In this document: positions 1 to 9,081 of the stretch, one piece after another
How the letters are laid out: every line of letters starts with the position of its first letter
Numbering within the stretch: position 1 is the first letter of the stretch
DNA from: an uncultured Bacteroidales bacterium
GTDB taxonomy: Bacteria; Bacteroidota; Bacteroidia; Bacteroidales; UBA932
DNA: 64,000 bases
Direction: 5' to 3'
Assembly: GCA_947168525.1 (NCBI GenBank)
Contig: CAMVMG010000005.1
Span: 1 to 64,000, forward strand
Translations under genes and position numbers: made by a program
Notes under the pieces: generated by a model
Told to the model about the DNA's origin: nothing
What the model saw: only the letters and a program-made list of their open reading frames with translations
Database searches by the model: none

Positions 1-45
1 CTGACAGAGCCAGAATCTGTAGTGCTACCATTACACCATATCTCA
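1..45 (-). tRNA. tRNA-Gln (anticodon CTG), 3' part outside the window
   Basis: Read on the minus strand from 45 down, the sequence gives a 7-base acceptor strand TGAGATA, a D arm with GTG/CAC, and an anticodon stem ACAGA/TCTGT around the loop TTCTGGC, so the anticodon is CTG (glutamine, CAG codons). The variable loop, T arm and 3' acceptor lie beyond base 1. The D arm and the G following the anticodon resemble other Bacteroidota tRNA-Gln genes. Confidence 0.85.
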
Positions 46-63
46 ATTTCCCAAACGGGACTG

Positions 64-93
64 CAAATTTACGACTTTTTTCGGGAACTGCAA
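64..93 (-). promoter_or_regulatory. Bacteroidota-type promoter of tRNA-Gln
   Basis: On the minus strand a -7 box TAAATTTG (71-64) is preceded by TTG (93-91) with 19 bases between. Transcription would begin near 57, about a dozen bases before the tRNA. Only the motif match and spacing support this. Confidence 0.55.
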
Positions 94-111
94 GCGTTGC
101 GTCCGAAAAAG

Positions 112-1800
112 TTAAATTTGATGGTGTGAGATCATCATGCGGGCCTCTACCACATTGATAATGTAGTCGCCGGTTTTCTCGCATTCGCTCACAATATCCA
201 TGTAGACGGTGCCGCTGTCGTAGCTGTACACACGCTTGTCCAGATCCTGGATATTATGCTGCTTAAGTTGGTTCCGGGTTTCGTTGATCTGTTTTTCCAC
301 TCCTTCCGAGAGCGCGAAATCGAACTCGTCCCGGCGATGGGTGAGGGAGGTATTCATCAGTTCCAGGGCCTTGCTCACCAGGGAGAACATCTCTCGGACA
401 CCCTCTGACTGGGTTTCCGTGATGACCACTTTATTCTCCCGTCCGCGGCGGAGGATTCTGGCCAGATTGAAGCAACTGTCGCCGATACTTTCCAGCTCGC
501 CGATCTGGCGGAGCATGCCGCTGATCTTTGCCTTGGTGTCGTCGGACAGGTGTGCCTGCCCTACTTCTCCCAGGTAACGGCCGATCTCGTTCTCCATGTT
601 GTCGCTGATATCCTCCAGCTTGGCGATGTGGTCGAAGATTTTCTGGAATTCGTCATCGTCCTTGTCGGGCGTAAGGGTTTGAACCAGGTCGAACATCCTC
701 TGCATCCGGGAGCCGAATACGTTGATTTCCTTCTGCGCCTGCAACACGGAAATTTCCGGTGTCTTCATGATACCGCCACGGATAAACTGCAGGCGGGATT
801 CTTCTTCATCTTCCGTAATCTTGGGCTTGATGATGGCGCATACCAGTTTCTCGATCTGGGGAATGAACCAGATAAGGATGGCCGTATTGATGACGTTAAA
901 CCCGGTATGGAAGGCTGCAAGGGCAAAGGACAGCTGCGTGGGAGACTGGCTTTCTGCATAGGGATCCAGCCCCACGATGCCGCAGACAAGACGGACAAAG
1001 GGGAAGAAGACAATGAGCACCCAGATAACACCGAAAAGGTTGAACACCAAGTGCGCGAGGGCCGTACGGCGGGCTTGGGTATTGGCATTGAGTGCGGCCA
1101 GGTTGGCCGTGACGGTGGTGCCGATGTTCTCACCCATAACCAGTGCGATACCCTGGAAAATGGTGATGGCGCCCGTTGAGCACAGCACCATGGTGATGGC
1201 CATCAGGGCGGCCGATGACTGGACCATCGCCGTGAGCACCGAGCCGATTAGCAGGAAAAGCAGGATGGTGAGATAGCTTCCGGAGTCGAACGAGGCGAAG
1301 AAATTCACTACGGCCGGCTTGCTGGCCAGGTCCATGTCGACACCCACCTGCTTGAGCATTCCAAGGGCGAAGAGCAGGAACGACAGACCGAATAGGAAAT
1401 CTCCCAGATACCGCTGTTTCCCCGTCTGGATGAGGATGATGCCGATAAAGAAAGCCGGCCACACCAGCATGGTGACGTTGAAGGAGAAACCGGCCGACAT
1501 GATCCAGGCGCTCATGGTGGTACCGATATTGGCACCCATGATGACCGAGATGGCCTGGGTAAGGGTTAGCAGGGCGGCGTTGACAAAGGATACAGTCATG
1601 ACCGTGGTGGCGGCGGAAGACTGGACGGCGACCGTAACCAGCGCGCCGGTGGCCACACCGGAGAGGCGGTTAGTGGTCATGGCCCCCAGCAGGTGGCGCA
1701 ATTGAGGTCCGGCCATCTTTTGCAAAGCTTCGCTCATCACCTTCATTCCATAGATGAGAAGGGCGATGGAGCCGAGCAGCTCAAAGATTAGTAATAACAT
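112..1800 (-). CDS. Na/Pi cotransporter family protein with C-terminal PhoU domain
   Basis: 562-residue inner-membrane protein. The N-terminal half carries two inverted copies of the Na/Pi cotransporter motif, QSSAATTVMTVSF and QSSAALMAITMVL, each followed by MGANIGTT or MGENIGTT, which marks the SLC34/NptA fold that imports phosphate with sodium. The C-terminal ~200 residues are hydrophilic and helical, as in PhoU-like domains fused to bacterial NptA proteins. The ATG at 1800 is chosen because the frame upstream of it crosses the promoter at 1823-1853; an in-frame ATG at 1836 would lie upstream of the transcription start. Transcribed alone. Whether it imports phosphate or balances it by efflux cannot be told from the sequence. 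Confidence 0.9.
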   Translation of the reverse strand: MLLLIFELLGSIALLIYGMKVMSEALQKMAGPQLRHLLGAMTTNRLSGVATGALVTVAVQSSAATTVMTVSFVNAALLTLTQAISVIMGANIGTTMSAWIMSAGFSFNVTMLVWPAFFIGIILIQTGKQRYLGDFLFGLSFLLFALGMLKQVGVDMDLASKPAVVNFFASFDSGSYLTILLFLLIGSVLTAMVQSSAALMAITMVLCSTGAITIFQGIALVMGENIGTTVTANLAALNANTQARRTALAHLVFNLFGVIWVLIVFFPFVRLVCGIVGLDPYAESQSPTQLSFALAAFHTGFNVINTAILIWFIPQIEKLVCAIIKPKITEDEEESRLQFIRGGIMKTPEISVLQAQKEINVFGSRMQRMFDLVQTLTPDKDDDEFQKIFDHIAKLEDISDNMENEIGRYLGEVGQAHLSDDTKAKISGMLRQIGELESIGDSCFNLARILRRGRENKVVITETQSEGVREMFSLVSKALELMNTSLTHRRDEFDFALSEGVEKQINETRNQLKQHNIQDLDKRVYSYDSGTVYMDIVSECEKTGDYIINVVEARMMISHHQI

Positions 1801-1822
1801 AGGAAAGTTGTATTTTCGTATG

Positions 1823-1853
1823 CAAAGATAAGACAAGCATGCGTTTTTTCAAA
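1823..1853 (-). promoter_or_regulatory. Bacteroidota-type promoter of the Na/Pi cotransporter gene
   Basis: On the minus strand TTTG (1853-1850), 19 bases, then TATCTTTG (1830-1823): an exact match to the Bacteroidota consensus TTTG-N19-TAnnTTTG. The start would be near 1816, leaving a short leader before the ATG at 1800. Confidence 0.75.
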
Positions 1854-1947
1854 ATCAAACTGTGGTGCAAAAACCTGTTTCAGTTGCACAGAAAGCAAAA
1901 AAAAATTATTATATTGCGATGGATGTATAACTATAAAGCCTTTTCAG

Positions 1948-2550
1948 ATGAAAAATAAGTTCCTCCAGCGAATCAGCGACATCACCCGGATCCACCACCG
2001 TGCGGCGTTTGTGGATGTGAAAGACCGGGTCGCTCCCAAGACTTCCGCCTTCCTGAAGTTGGCCAAGGAGCGTTATTCCTGCCGCAGTTTTGCCCAGAAG
2101 GCCGTCTCTGACCAGGATATAGACCAAATCCTGGAAGCCGCCCGGGTAGCCCCTACGGCCGCCAACAAGCAGCCGGTCCACGTGTGGGTTGTCAGACAGC
2201 CGGAATCCCTTGCCAAACTGAAAAAGACCACTCAATATCTGTACGATGCCCCCGTGGTGTTCGTGGTGGGCTGTGCTGCAGATAAAGCCTGGGTACGCAA
2301 GTACGACGGGAAAAACGGCGCGGAAATAGATGCCGCCATCGTGGGCACCCATATCATGATGGAAGTGGCAGATTTGGGCCTGGGCTGCGTCTGGGTGGGC
2401 TCCTTCGACCCTGCCAAGGTACTGGAACAGTTCCCGCAGATGGACGGCTATGAGCCTGTTGCCCTGTTCCCAGTGGGTGTTCCCGTCGGAGAACCCGGCG
2501 AGAAGCACGACAAACGCCAGGCCAAAGAAGAGTTTGTAACAGAACTCTAG
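1948..2550 (+). CDS. nitroreductase family flavoprotein
   Basis: 200 residues. The nitroreductase signature follows a ~30-residue lead: RYSCRSF, then ILEAARVAPTAANKQP with the FMN-contacting small residues, and a C-terminal GLGCVWVGSF segment that closes the FMN pocket in this family. It should be a cytosolic FMN-dependent NAD(P)H oxidoreductase acting on nitroaromatics, quinones or related electrophiles; the physiological substrate is not readable. The short distance to the ABC exporter genes (19 bases) suggests cotranscription. A weak TATATTGC box lies ~35 bases upstream. Confidence 0.88.
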   Translation: MKNKFLQRISDITRIHHRAAFVDVKDRVAPKTSAFLKLAKERYSCRSFAQKAVSDQDIDQILEAARVAPTAANKQPVHVWVVRQPESLAKLKKTTQYLYDAPVVFVVGCAADKAWVRKYDGKNGAEIDAAIVGTHIMMEVADLGLGCVWVGSFDPAKVLEQFPQMDGYEPVALFPVGVPVGEPGEKHDKRQAKEEFVTEL

Positions 2551-2569
2551 CAAGGAGGGGGTTGCCCCC

Positions 2570-4321
2570 ATGTTCAGAACCATTCTCAAACAGGTAAAGC
2601 AGTATAAAGCGGCGGCTCTCCTGACGCCGCTTTGGACTACCTTGGAGGTAATCATGGGCGTGCTCATCCCTTATGCCACAGCTTCCATCATCGATAAGGG
2701 GATTGGCTCCGGTTCCCTGCCGGACGTCTATAAATACGGCGGCATCATGCTGGGCCTGGCTTCCCTGAGCCTCGTGTTCGGTATCCTGGCCGGGCGCTTT
2801 GCTGCCTACAGCAGCACCGGGCTGGCGGCCAATCTGCGACGGGCCATGTACCGGAACATCCAGCGCTTCTCCTTCTCGGACATCGACAAATACTCCACGG
2901 CGGGTCTGGTTACGCGCATGACCACCGACGTCTCCAGCATCCAGAACGCCTTCCAGATGCTGCTCAGGACCACCTTCCGGGCCCCGCTCAACCTGGTGTC
3001 GGCCCTGGCCATGTGCTTTGTGATCCATCCCCGGCTCAGTATCATCTTCCTGGCGGCCATGGTGGCGCTGGGCACCTTCCTCACCTTCCTGATCATGCGT
3101 GCCGCACGTCTGTTCAAGGAAATCCTCCTGAAGGTGGACCGGCTCAACGGTGTGGTGCAGGAGAACGTGTCGGCCATCCGCGTGGTAAAAGCCTTCGTGC
3201 GGGAAAGCCACGAACTGTCCAAGTTCGACAAAGCCGCCCTGGGCCTGTACACCCTGAACATCAAGGCCGAGACCTTGATGGCCCTCAACGGCCCGGTGAT
3301 GAGCCTGATTGTGAACGCCTGCATCATCGCCCTCAGCTGGTGGGGCGCCCGCTACATCGTGGAAGGGTCGCTCACCACCGGCCAGCTCACGTCCCTGTTC
3401 AGCTATATCATGACGGTGCTGAGCTCGCTGATAATGCTCTCCATGATCTTTGTCCAGCTCACCCGGAGCGCTGCCAGCGCCACCCGCGTGGCGGAGGTCA
3501 TCGACGAGGTGCCGGACATGGACAATCCCCCGGAGCCCGTCATGGAAGTGGCCGACGGAAGCATCCGCTTCAACCATGTGTTTTTCACCTACAAGGCCGG
3601 CGGCGACTATGCCCTGGAGGATATCAACCTGGACATCCGCTCCGGGGAAACCGTAGGCCTGATTGGCGGCACCGGCAGCGGTAAAAGCTCGCTTGTGAAC
3701 CTGATTCCCCGCTTGTATGACGTCTCGGAAGGCAGCGTGGAGGTAGGTGGCCGGGACGTCCGCTCTTACGACATGACTTCCCTCCGCCACGAGGTGTCCA
3801 TGGTGCTCCAGACCAGCACCCTGTTCAGCGGCACCATCCTGGAGAATCTCCGCTGGGGAAAGGCCGATGCCACCCTGGAAGAGTGTCAGGAGGCCTGCCG
3901 GCAGGCCATGGCGGACGAATTCATCCAGAGTTTCCCGGACGGATACAATACCCGCATCGAACAAGGCGGCACCAATGTCTCCGGCGGACAGCGGCAGCGC
4001 CTGTGCATCGCCCGGGCCCTGCTGATGCGTCCCAAGGTCCTGATTCTGGACGATTCCACATCGGCCGTGGACACCGCTACCGATGCAGCTATTCGGGAAA
4101 CCTTCCGTACCTGTATCCCGGGAACCACCAAGATCATCATCTCGCAGCGCATCCTCTCCATCAAAGACACCGACCGGATCATTGTGATGCAGAACGGCCG
4201 GGTAGACGGCTTCGACACCCATGAGAATCTCCTCCGGGACAACGCCATCTACCGCGAGATTAACCAGATGCAGGCCTCCGGCGCCGAGGCCGACTTCGAC
4301 CAGCTCCGTAATACCGCTTAG
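2570..4321 (+). CDS. ABC exporter half-transporter, degenerate-site subunit
   Basis: 583 residues: six predicted membrane helices (about 1-310), then a nucleotide-binding domain. Walker A is GGTGSGKSS and the signature is VSGGQRQR. Walker B reads LILDDSTSA, with Asp where the catalytic Glu should be, and the switch region reads IIISQRILS, with Gln instead of the H-loop His. Loss of both residues marks the catalytically impaired half of a heterodimeric exporter (as in TM287/288 or LmrCD). The next gene, two bases downstream, supplies the intact half. Together they should export a hydrophobic compound or lipid across the inner membrane. Confidence 0.92.
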   Translation: MFRTILKQVKQYKAAALLTPLWTTLEVIMGVLIPYATASIIDKGIGSGSLPDVYKYGGIMLGLASLSLVFGILAGRFAAYSSTGLAANLRRAMYRNIQRFSFSDIDKYSTAGLVTRMTTDVSSIQNAFQMLLRTTFRAPLNLVSALAMCFVIHPRLSIIFLAAMVALGTFLTFLIMRAARLFKEILLKVDRLNGVVQENVSAIRVVKAFVRESHELSKFDKAALGLYTLNIKAETLMALNGPVMSLIVNACIIALSWWGARYIVEGSLTTGQLTSLFSYIMTVLSSLIMLSMIFVQLTRSAASATRVAEVIDEVPDMDNPPEPVMEVADGSIRFNHVFFTYKAGGDYALEDINLDIRSGETVGLIGGTGSGKSSLVNLIPRLYDVSEGSVEVGGRDVRSYDMTSLRHEVSMVLQTSTLFSGTILENLRWGKADATLEECQEACRQAMADEFIQSFPDGYNTRIEQGGTNVSGGQRQRLCIARALLMRPKVLILDDSTSAVDTATDAAIRETFRTCIPGTTKIIISQRILSIKDTDRIIVMQNGRVDGFDTHENLLRDNAIYREINQMQASGAEADFDQLRNTA

Positions 4322-4323
4322 CC

Positions 4324-6222
4324 ATGCCTCCAGGATTCAATATGCGCGGACCGGGCGCTGACCGCGGTCCCAGGACGGGGGCCAGCTTCAAAGACCTCAG
4401 GAAAGACTCCACCGTGTGGCGCCTGCTGCGGTATGTCTTCCGGCACTACAAAGTGAATATCGGCATTGTACTGCTCTGTATTGTCGTTTCCTCTCTCATC
4501 TCCTTGGCCAGCTCCCTCTTTACGCGGACGCTCATCGACGACTACATCACACCGCTCACCCAGGCGGCCATTCCGGATTATACCCCGCTGGCACGGGCTC
4601 TACTCAAGCTGGGCGCCGTGCTGCTGACCGGCATTGCGGCCGACTATGCGCAGAGCCTGCTCATGATCTTTGTCGGGCAGGGCACGCTCCTAAGCCTGCG
4701 GAAAGACCTTTTCTCCCACATGGAGAAACTGCCCCTGCGCTATTTCGACTCCCATTCGCATGGAGATATCATGTCGGTGTACACCAACGACGTGGATACC
4801 CTCCGCCAAGTGGTGGGCAGCAGCGTCCCTAACCTGTTCAAGTCCCTGATGACCATCCTGGCCACCTTTGTGAGCATGCTGGTGCTCAGTCTGCCGCTCA
4901 CCCTGGTCTCGGTCCTGATGGCCTGGATTATGTTCAAGGTCACCACCTCGCTGGGCAAGGTCTCCAAGAAGTACTATACCCAGCGCCAGCAGAACCTTGG
5001 AAAGATGAACGGCTTCATCGAGGAGATGGTCTCCGGCCAGAAGGTGGTCAAGGTCTATTGCCACGAGGAAGAGGCCCTTTCCCGGTTCGAAGAGCTCAAC
5101 GAGCAGCTCCGTTCCAGCGTTTACAACGCCAACAAGATTGGCAACATCATCATGCCGGTAAACTCCAATATCGGCAACTTCGCCTATGTCCTGCTGGCCC
5201 TGGTGGGCGCCGTGATTGCCCTGGGCTATACCCCGACGGCCGGAGTTTCTCCGCTCGCGGGCTTTGCGGGGGCCGTGGTGCCCTGGTTTCTCTGCGGCCT
5301 GGACGGCGCTGCCCTCACCCTGGGCACCCTGGTGTCTTTCCTCACCCTGCAGCGGAACTTCATCCGTCCGGTGTCCTCTATCTCCAACGAGATTAACTCT
5401 ATCGTGATGGCTGCCGCCGGCACCGACCGGCTGTATGCCCTGCTGGACGAAGAGCCGGAACAGGACAGCGGCCGGGTGGAGCTCAAGGATATCAAGGGAG
5501 AGATTTCCCTGTCGGACGTGGATTTCGGCTATGTCCCCGAGAAACAGGTGCTCTTCGATATCAGTCTAACAGCCAGTCCTGGCCAGAAGATTGCCTTCGT
5601 GGGGGGAACGGGCGCCGGAAAAACCACTATCACCAACCTCATCAACCGTTTCTATGAAATCCAGGACGGTCGCATCACCTTCGACGGCACAGACATCAAG
5701 GATATCCGGAAAGACTCCTTGCGCCGGAGTCTGGGCATGGTGCTTCAGGAAACGCATCTGTTTGGCGGAACCGTAATGGAAAACATCCGCTACGGCAGGT
5801 TGGACGCCACGGACGAGCAGTGCCGGGCCGCCGCCCGCCTCTCCTGCGCAGACAACTTCATCCGGCGTATGCCCAATGGCTACGACACTGTCCTGCAGGC
5901 CGACGGAGGCAACCTTTCCCAGGGGGAGCGGCAGCTCCTGGCCATTGCCCGCGCCGCCGTGGCAGACCCGCAGGTCCTGATCCTGGACGAGGCCACCTCC
6001 TCTATTGACACCCGGACAGAGCGCCTGATCCAGCAGGGTATGGATTCCCTGATGAAGGGGCGGACCACCTTCGTGATTGCCCATCGCCTGTCTACGGTGC
6101 AGAATGCCGACAATATCCTGGTGCTGGACCATGGCCGCATTATCGAGCGGGGCACGCACCGGGAATTGCTGGAGCAGAAGGGAAAGTATTATCAGCTTTA
6201 TACTGGAAACCAAATCGTATGA
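4324..6222 (+). CDS. ABC exporter half-transporter, catalytically intact subunit
   Basis: 632 residues with a ~40-residue hydrophilic lead, six transmembrane helices and a C-terminal ATPase. Motifs are canonical: Walker A GGTGAGKTT, signature LSQGERQ, Walker B LILDEATSS with the catalytic Glu, and H-loop IAHRLST. It is the partner of the preceding degenerate subunit, separated by two bases, and its stop overlaps the start of the next gene by four bases (ATGA), so the three are translationally coupled. The membrane domain has an extra glycine-rich loop (around residues 300-325) that its partner lacks. Confidence 0.93.
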   Translation: MPPGFNMRGPGADRGPRTGASFKDLRKDSTVWRLLRYVFRHYKVNIGIVLLCIVVSSLISLASSLFTRTLIDDYITPLTQAAIPDYTPLARALLKLGAVLLTGIAADYAQSLLMIFVGQGTLLSLRKDLFSHMEKLPLRYFDSHSHGDIMSVYTNDVDTLRQVVGSSVPNLFKSLMTILATFVSMLVLSLPLTLVSVLMAWIMFKVTTSLGKVSKKYYTQRQQNLGKMNGFIEEMVSGQKVVKVYCHEEEALSRFEELNEQLRSSVYNANKIGNIIMPVNSNIGNFAYVLLALVGAVIALGYTPTAGVSPLAGFAGAVVPWFLCGLDGAALTLGTLVSFLTLQRNFIRPVSSISNEINSIVMAAAGTDRLYALLDEEPEQDSGRVELKDIKGEISLSDVDFGYVPEKQVLFDISLTASPGQKIAFVGGTGAGKTTITNLINRFYEIQDGRITFDGTDIKDIRKDSLRRSLGMVLQETHLFGGTVMENIRYGRLDATDEQCRAAARLSCADNFIRRMPNGYDTVLQADGGNLSQGERQLLAIARAAVADPQVLILDEATSSIDTRTERLIQQGMDSLMKGRTTFVIAHRLSTVQNADNILVLDHGRIIERGTHRELLEQKGKYYQLYTGNQIV

Positions 6223-7547
6223 CAAATCAAGAGATCATAGACCTTATCCATCGGGAAGTAAAGCCTGCGCTGGGCTGCACCGAGCCCATCGCCGTAGCGC
6301 TGGCCGTGGCCAAGGCGGCGGAGATTATCAGCGAGAACTGCTCCTGCTACAGTCAATGGCGGCTCAAGGCCGATTTCCGTCTGGACATATCGGTGAGTGG
6401 CAACATTCTCAAGAACGGTATGGGGGTGGGCATCCCCGGAACCGGCATGGTAGGGCTTCCGGTAGCGGCAGCCCTGGGCGCGGTCTGCGGAGACTCGTCG
6501 CGGGGGCTGGAGGTGCTTTCCGGCCTCACGCCGGAAGCCGTGGAGCGTGCCAAGCGCCTGGTGGCGGAGGGCAAAGTGCATATCAGCGTGGCCGAGACTG
6601 CGCATCTGCTGTATGTGAAAGCCACCGTGTCGGTGGCAGAGGGCGCCGTAGCCAGCGCAGAGGTAGACCCGCATGCCTACGCCGTCATTGAGGACGACCA
6701 CGACCGTATCGTAGAAACCAGCTTTGCCGACAGAATCCTGATGAGCTCCGAGAGTGCAGCCGCCGTGGCGGAGCACGCGGACAGCGAATACGACCTCACC
6801 GTCCGGGCCATCTACGATTTTGCCTGCAGCGCCCCGCTGGAGGACATTGCCTTTATCCTGGAAGACCGGACGCTGAACCTGGCCCTGGCCCGGGAAGGCC
6901 TGCGGGGAGACTATGGCCTTCGCGTGGGAAAAGCCATCCGGGAGAACCAGCAGGAAGTGTTCGGAGACGATTTCCTGAGTTTTGCCATGGGCATGACGGC
7001 CGCCGCTTCCGACGCCCGGATGGCCGGATGTACCCTTCCTGCCATGTCCAATAGCGGCAGCGGCAACCAGGGCATCACGGTGAGCATGCCGGTGATTGCC
7101 TTTGCCCTCAAGTACGGAATAGACGACGCCCGGCTGTCGCGCGCCCTCATCCTGAGCAATCTGGTGGCCATCCATATCAAACACTACCTGGGCAAGTTGT
7201 CGGCGCTGTGCGGCTGCGTGGTGGCTTCTACCGGGTCGGCCTGCGGCATTGTATATCTGCAGGGCGGCAATTTTAATCAGGTATGCGCCGCCATTAAGAA
7301 CATGGCTGGCAATATCACCGGCATGGTTTGCGACGGCGCCAAGGTAGGCTGCGCCATGAAGGTGGCCTCGGGCGTGTCCAGCGCGGTGCAGTCGGCGGTG
7401 CTGGCCCTGCGCAACACCTGCATTCCCTCTACGGACGGCATTGTGGAGGACGACGTGGAAAAGACCATCCGAAACATTGGCGCCATCGGATCGGCCGGCA
7501 TGAAGACGACAGACCGCATGATCCTGGATATCATGCTATGTAAATAA
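6219..7547 (+). CDS. UPF0597 / L-cysteine desulfidase (CyuA/YhaM) family protein
   Basis: 442 residues, full length for the family. The N-terminal LGCTEP (Cys20), the NSGSGNQGI segment and several conserved cysteines in the C-terminal half (CGCVVAS, GSACGIV) fit the serine-dehydratase-alpha-like fold that holds a 4Fe-4S cluster. Family members such as CyuA degrade L-cysteine to pyruvate, ammonia and sulfide; UPF0597 annotation is the cautious alternative. The four-base overlap with the exporter gene ties the two, suggesting that thiol or amino-acid catabolism and export are coregulated. Substrate is inferred from family only. Confidence 0.85.
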   Translation: MTNQEIIDLIHREVKPALGCTEPIAVALAVAKAAEIISENCSCYSQWRLKADFRLDISVSGNILKNGMGVGIPGTGMVGLPVAAALGAVCGDSSRGLEVLSGLTPEAVERAKRLVAEGKVHISVAETAHLLYVKATVSVAEGAVASAEVDPHAYAVIEDDHDRIVETSFADRILMSSESAAAVAEHADSEYDLTVRAIYDFACSAPLEDIAFILEDRTLNLALAREGLRGDYGLRVGKAIRENQQEVFGDDFLSFAMGMTAAASDARMAGCTLPAMSNSGSGNQGITVSMPVIAFALKYGIDDARLSRALILSNLVAIHIKHYLGKLSALCGCVVASTGSACGIVYLQGGNFNQVCAAIKNMAGNITGMVCDGAKVGCAMKVASGVSSAVQSAVLALRNTCIPSTDGIVEDDVEKTIRNIGAIGSAGMKTTDRMILDIMLCK

Positions 7548-7566
7548 CCATTAAACAGATAGAACT

Positions 7567-7890
7567 ATGACTGAAGAAAACAAAGATCCCAGAGATCTGA
7601 ACGGCGACGGCAAAGTGAGCCTCGGAGAGCGCATCCAGTATGCTGCCGACAAAGCCAACGAGAAACTGAGCGAAGTGGCTGATGAAATGAAAGAGAACGC
7701 CAAAGCCATGTACGACAAGGCCTCTCCCAAAGTGAAAGAGGCCTTCGAAGAAGCCAAGGAGAATGCCGGAGAATGGGCCGGCAAGGCCAAGGAAAAACTG
7801 GAAGAAATGTCGGAAGACGTCTCTGAAGCAGCCGACAAGGCCAAGGACAAGTTCAACGAGTTCGTGAAGAACAAGAAAAAGGAAAACTAG
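7567..7890 (+). CDS. small alanine/lysine/glutamate-rich helical protein with an EF-hand-like N-terminus
   Basis: 107 residues, highly charged and low complexity. Residues ~9-20 read DLNGDGKVSLGE, a calcium-binding loop of the EF-hand/dockerin type. The rest is amphipathic helix with recurring KAKEK and EEAKE blocks, resembling YtxH, LEA-like or apolipoprotein-type stress proteins. There is no signal peptide. It follows the desulfidase gene by 19 bases, and its stop overlaps the stop of the convergent dehydrogenase by four bases. Function unknown; the composition suggests an envelope or stress-related scaffold. Confidence 0.7.
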   Translation: MTEENKDPRDLNGDGKVSLGERIQYAADKANEKLSEVADEMKENAKAMYDKASPKVKEAFEEAKENAGEWAGKAKEKLEEMSEDVSEAADKAKDKFNEFVKNKKKEN

Positions 7891-9074
7891 CGCCTGGCCG
7901 CATTCCGGTAGATGCACTGCATGTCCCGGGCGGTGAGCACCTTGAACTGACCTTGGGCCCGGGTGCCGTCCAGGCTGCATTTGCGCACCATCTCGTCAAT
8001 TTCCGCGTCTGTGATATCCCTGCCGATCAGTTCAGGGATATTTACAGGCATACCTATGCTGTGATAGAAGCGTTCCATGGCCTCGATGCCCTTTAGCGCC
8101 GTGCCTTCCGGGTCGGTGTAGTCGTTGGTGACACCCATGACATTCACGGCGAAGCGCACGAAGCGGCCGACGTTCTCCCGATAGACATAGCGTGCCCAGC
8201 TGGGCCAGACAGCGGCCAGTCCGGCGCCGTGCGTGGCGTCGAACAGGGCGCTGAGCTCATGCTCCAGCTGATGGGTGGCCCAGTCGCCGGTGGTACCGCA
8301 GCCGGTGAGGTCGTTGTGGGCCAGGGACCCGCCCCACATGATCTGGGCGCGCGCCCGGTAGTCCCGGGGGTCTTTCAGGACTGTGAAAATGCAGTCTTTC
8401 ATGGTGCGCAGGACGGCTTCCGCCACGGCGTCGGTCAGGGACATGTCGTCGTCGTGGGAGAAGTAGCGTTCCATGGTGTGCATCATGATGTCCGTGACGC
8501 CGGCGGCCGTCTGGTACGGCGGCAGCGTGTAGGTGCGTTCCGGGTTCATGATGGCGAATTTCTGCCGGCTCAGGTTGTTGGAATAGCCGATCTTGAGGTC
8601 TCCGTCCTCGTTGGTGATCACGCTGCTGTCACTCATCTCGCTGCCGGCGGCGGGGATGGTGAGCACGCAGCCCATGGGAAGGTACGCCTGGGCATCGGCC
8701 TTGCCGATGTAGAAGTCCCATACCTCGCCTTCATAGCAGACACCGCAGGCGATGGCTTTGGCCGAGTCGATCACGGAACCGCCGCCGACGGACAGGATAA
8801 AATCTACGCCTTCTTTCCGGCACAGGGCGATGCCTTCGTGTACTTTGGACAGGCGCGGGTTGGGTACGACACCGCCCAGCAGGACGGTCCGGAGACCTCC
8901 TTCTTCGAGGAGGCTGCAGATTTTGTCCAGCAGTCCGCTGCGGACGGCGCTGCCTCCGCCATAGTGGACCAGGACTTTGTGGCCGTCGTATTTCTTGACC
9001 AGGCGGGCTACCTCTTCTTCGGAGCTTTTTCCGAACGCCACTTCCGTGGGGGCATAGTAGGTAAAATCTTTCAT
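7887..9074 (-). CDS. iron-containing alcohol dehydrogenase (butanol-dehydrogenase-like)
   Basis: 395 residues, typical of group III dehydrogenases. The NAD(P)-binding half has the LSVGGGSVIDSAKAIA motif. The C-terminal half has metal-ligand residues in VTDIMMHTMERYF and the histidine-rich THQLEHELSALFDATHGAGLA. The YAPTEVAFGK opening is typical of YqdH/BdhA-type aldehyde-alcohol reductases. Last gene of a minus-strand group with the hydrolase (7-base gap) and the epimerase. Exact aldehyde substrate unknown. Confidence 0.93.
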   Translation of the reverse strand: MKDFTYYAPTEVAFGKSSEEEVARLVKKYDGHKVLVHYGGGSAVRSGLLDKICSLLEEGGLRTVLLGGVVPNPRLSKVHEGIALCRKEGVDFILSVGGGSVIDSAKAIACGVCYEGEVWDFYIGKADAQAYLPMGCVLTIPAAGSEMSDSSVITNEDGDLKIGYSNNLSRQKFAIMNPERTYTLPPYQTAAGVTDIMMHTMERYFSHDDDMSLTDAVAEAVLRTMKDCIFTVLKDPRDYRARAQIMWGGSLAHNDLTGCGTTGDWATHQLEHELSALFDATHGAGLAAVWPSWARYVYRENVGRFVRFAVNVMGVTNDYTDPEGTALKGIEAMERFYHSIGMPVNIPELIGRDITDAEIDEMVRKCSLDGTRAQGQFKVLTARDMQCIYRNAARR

Positions 9075-9081
9075 AAGGGCG

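Noticed and set aside
2354..4222. Long open frame (622 codons) on the minus strand opposite the first ABC gene
   Set aside because: It overlaps a clear ABC transporter, its translation is rich in His, Gly, Gln and Asp with no domain, and GC-rich genes routinely leave such antisense frames open.
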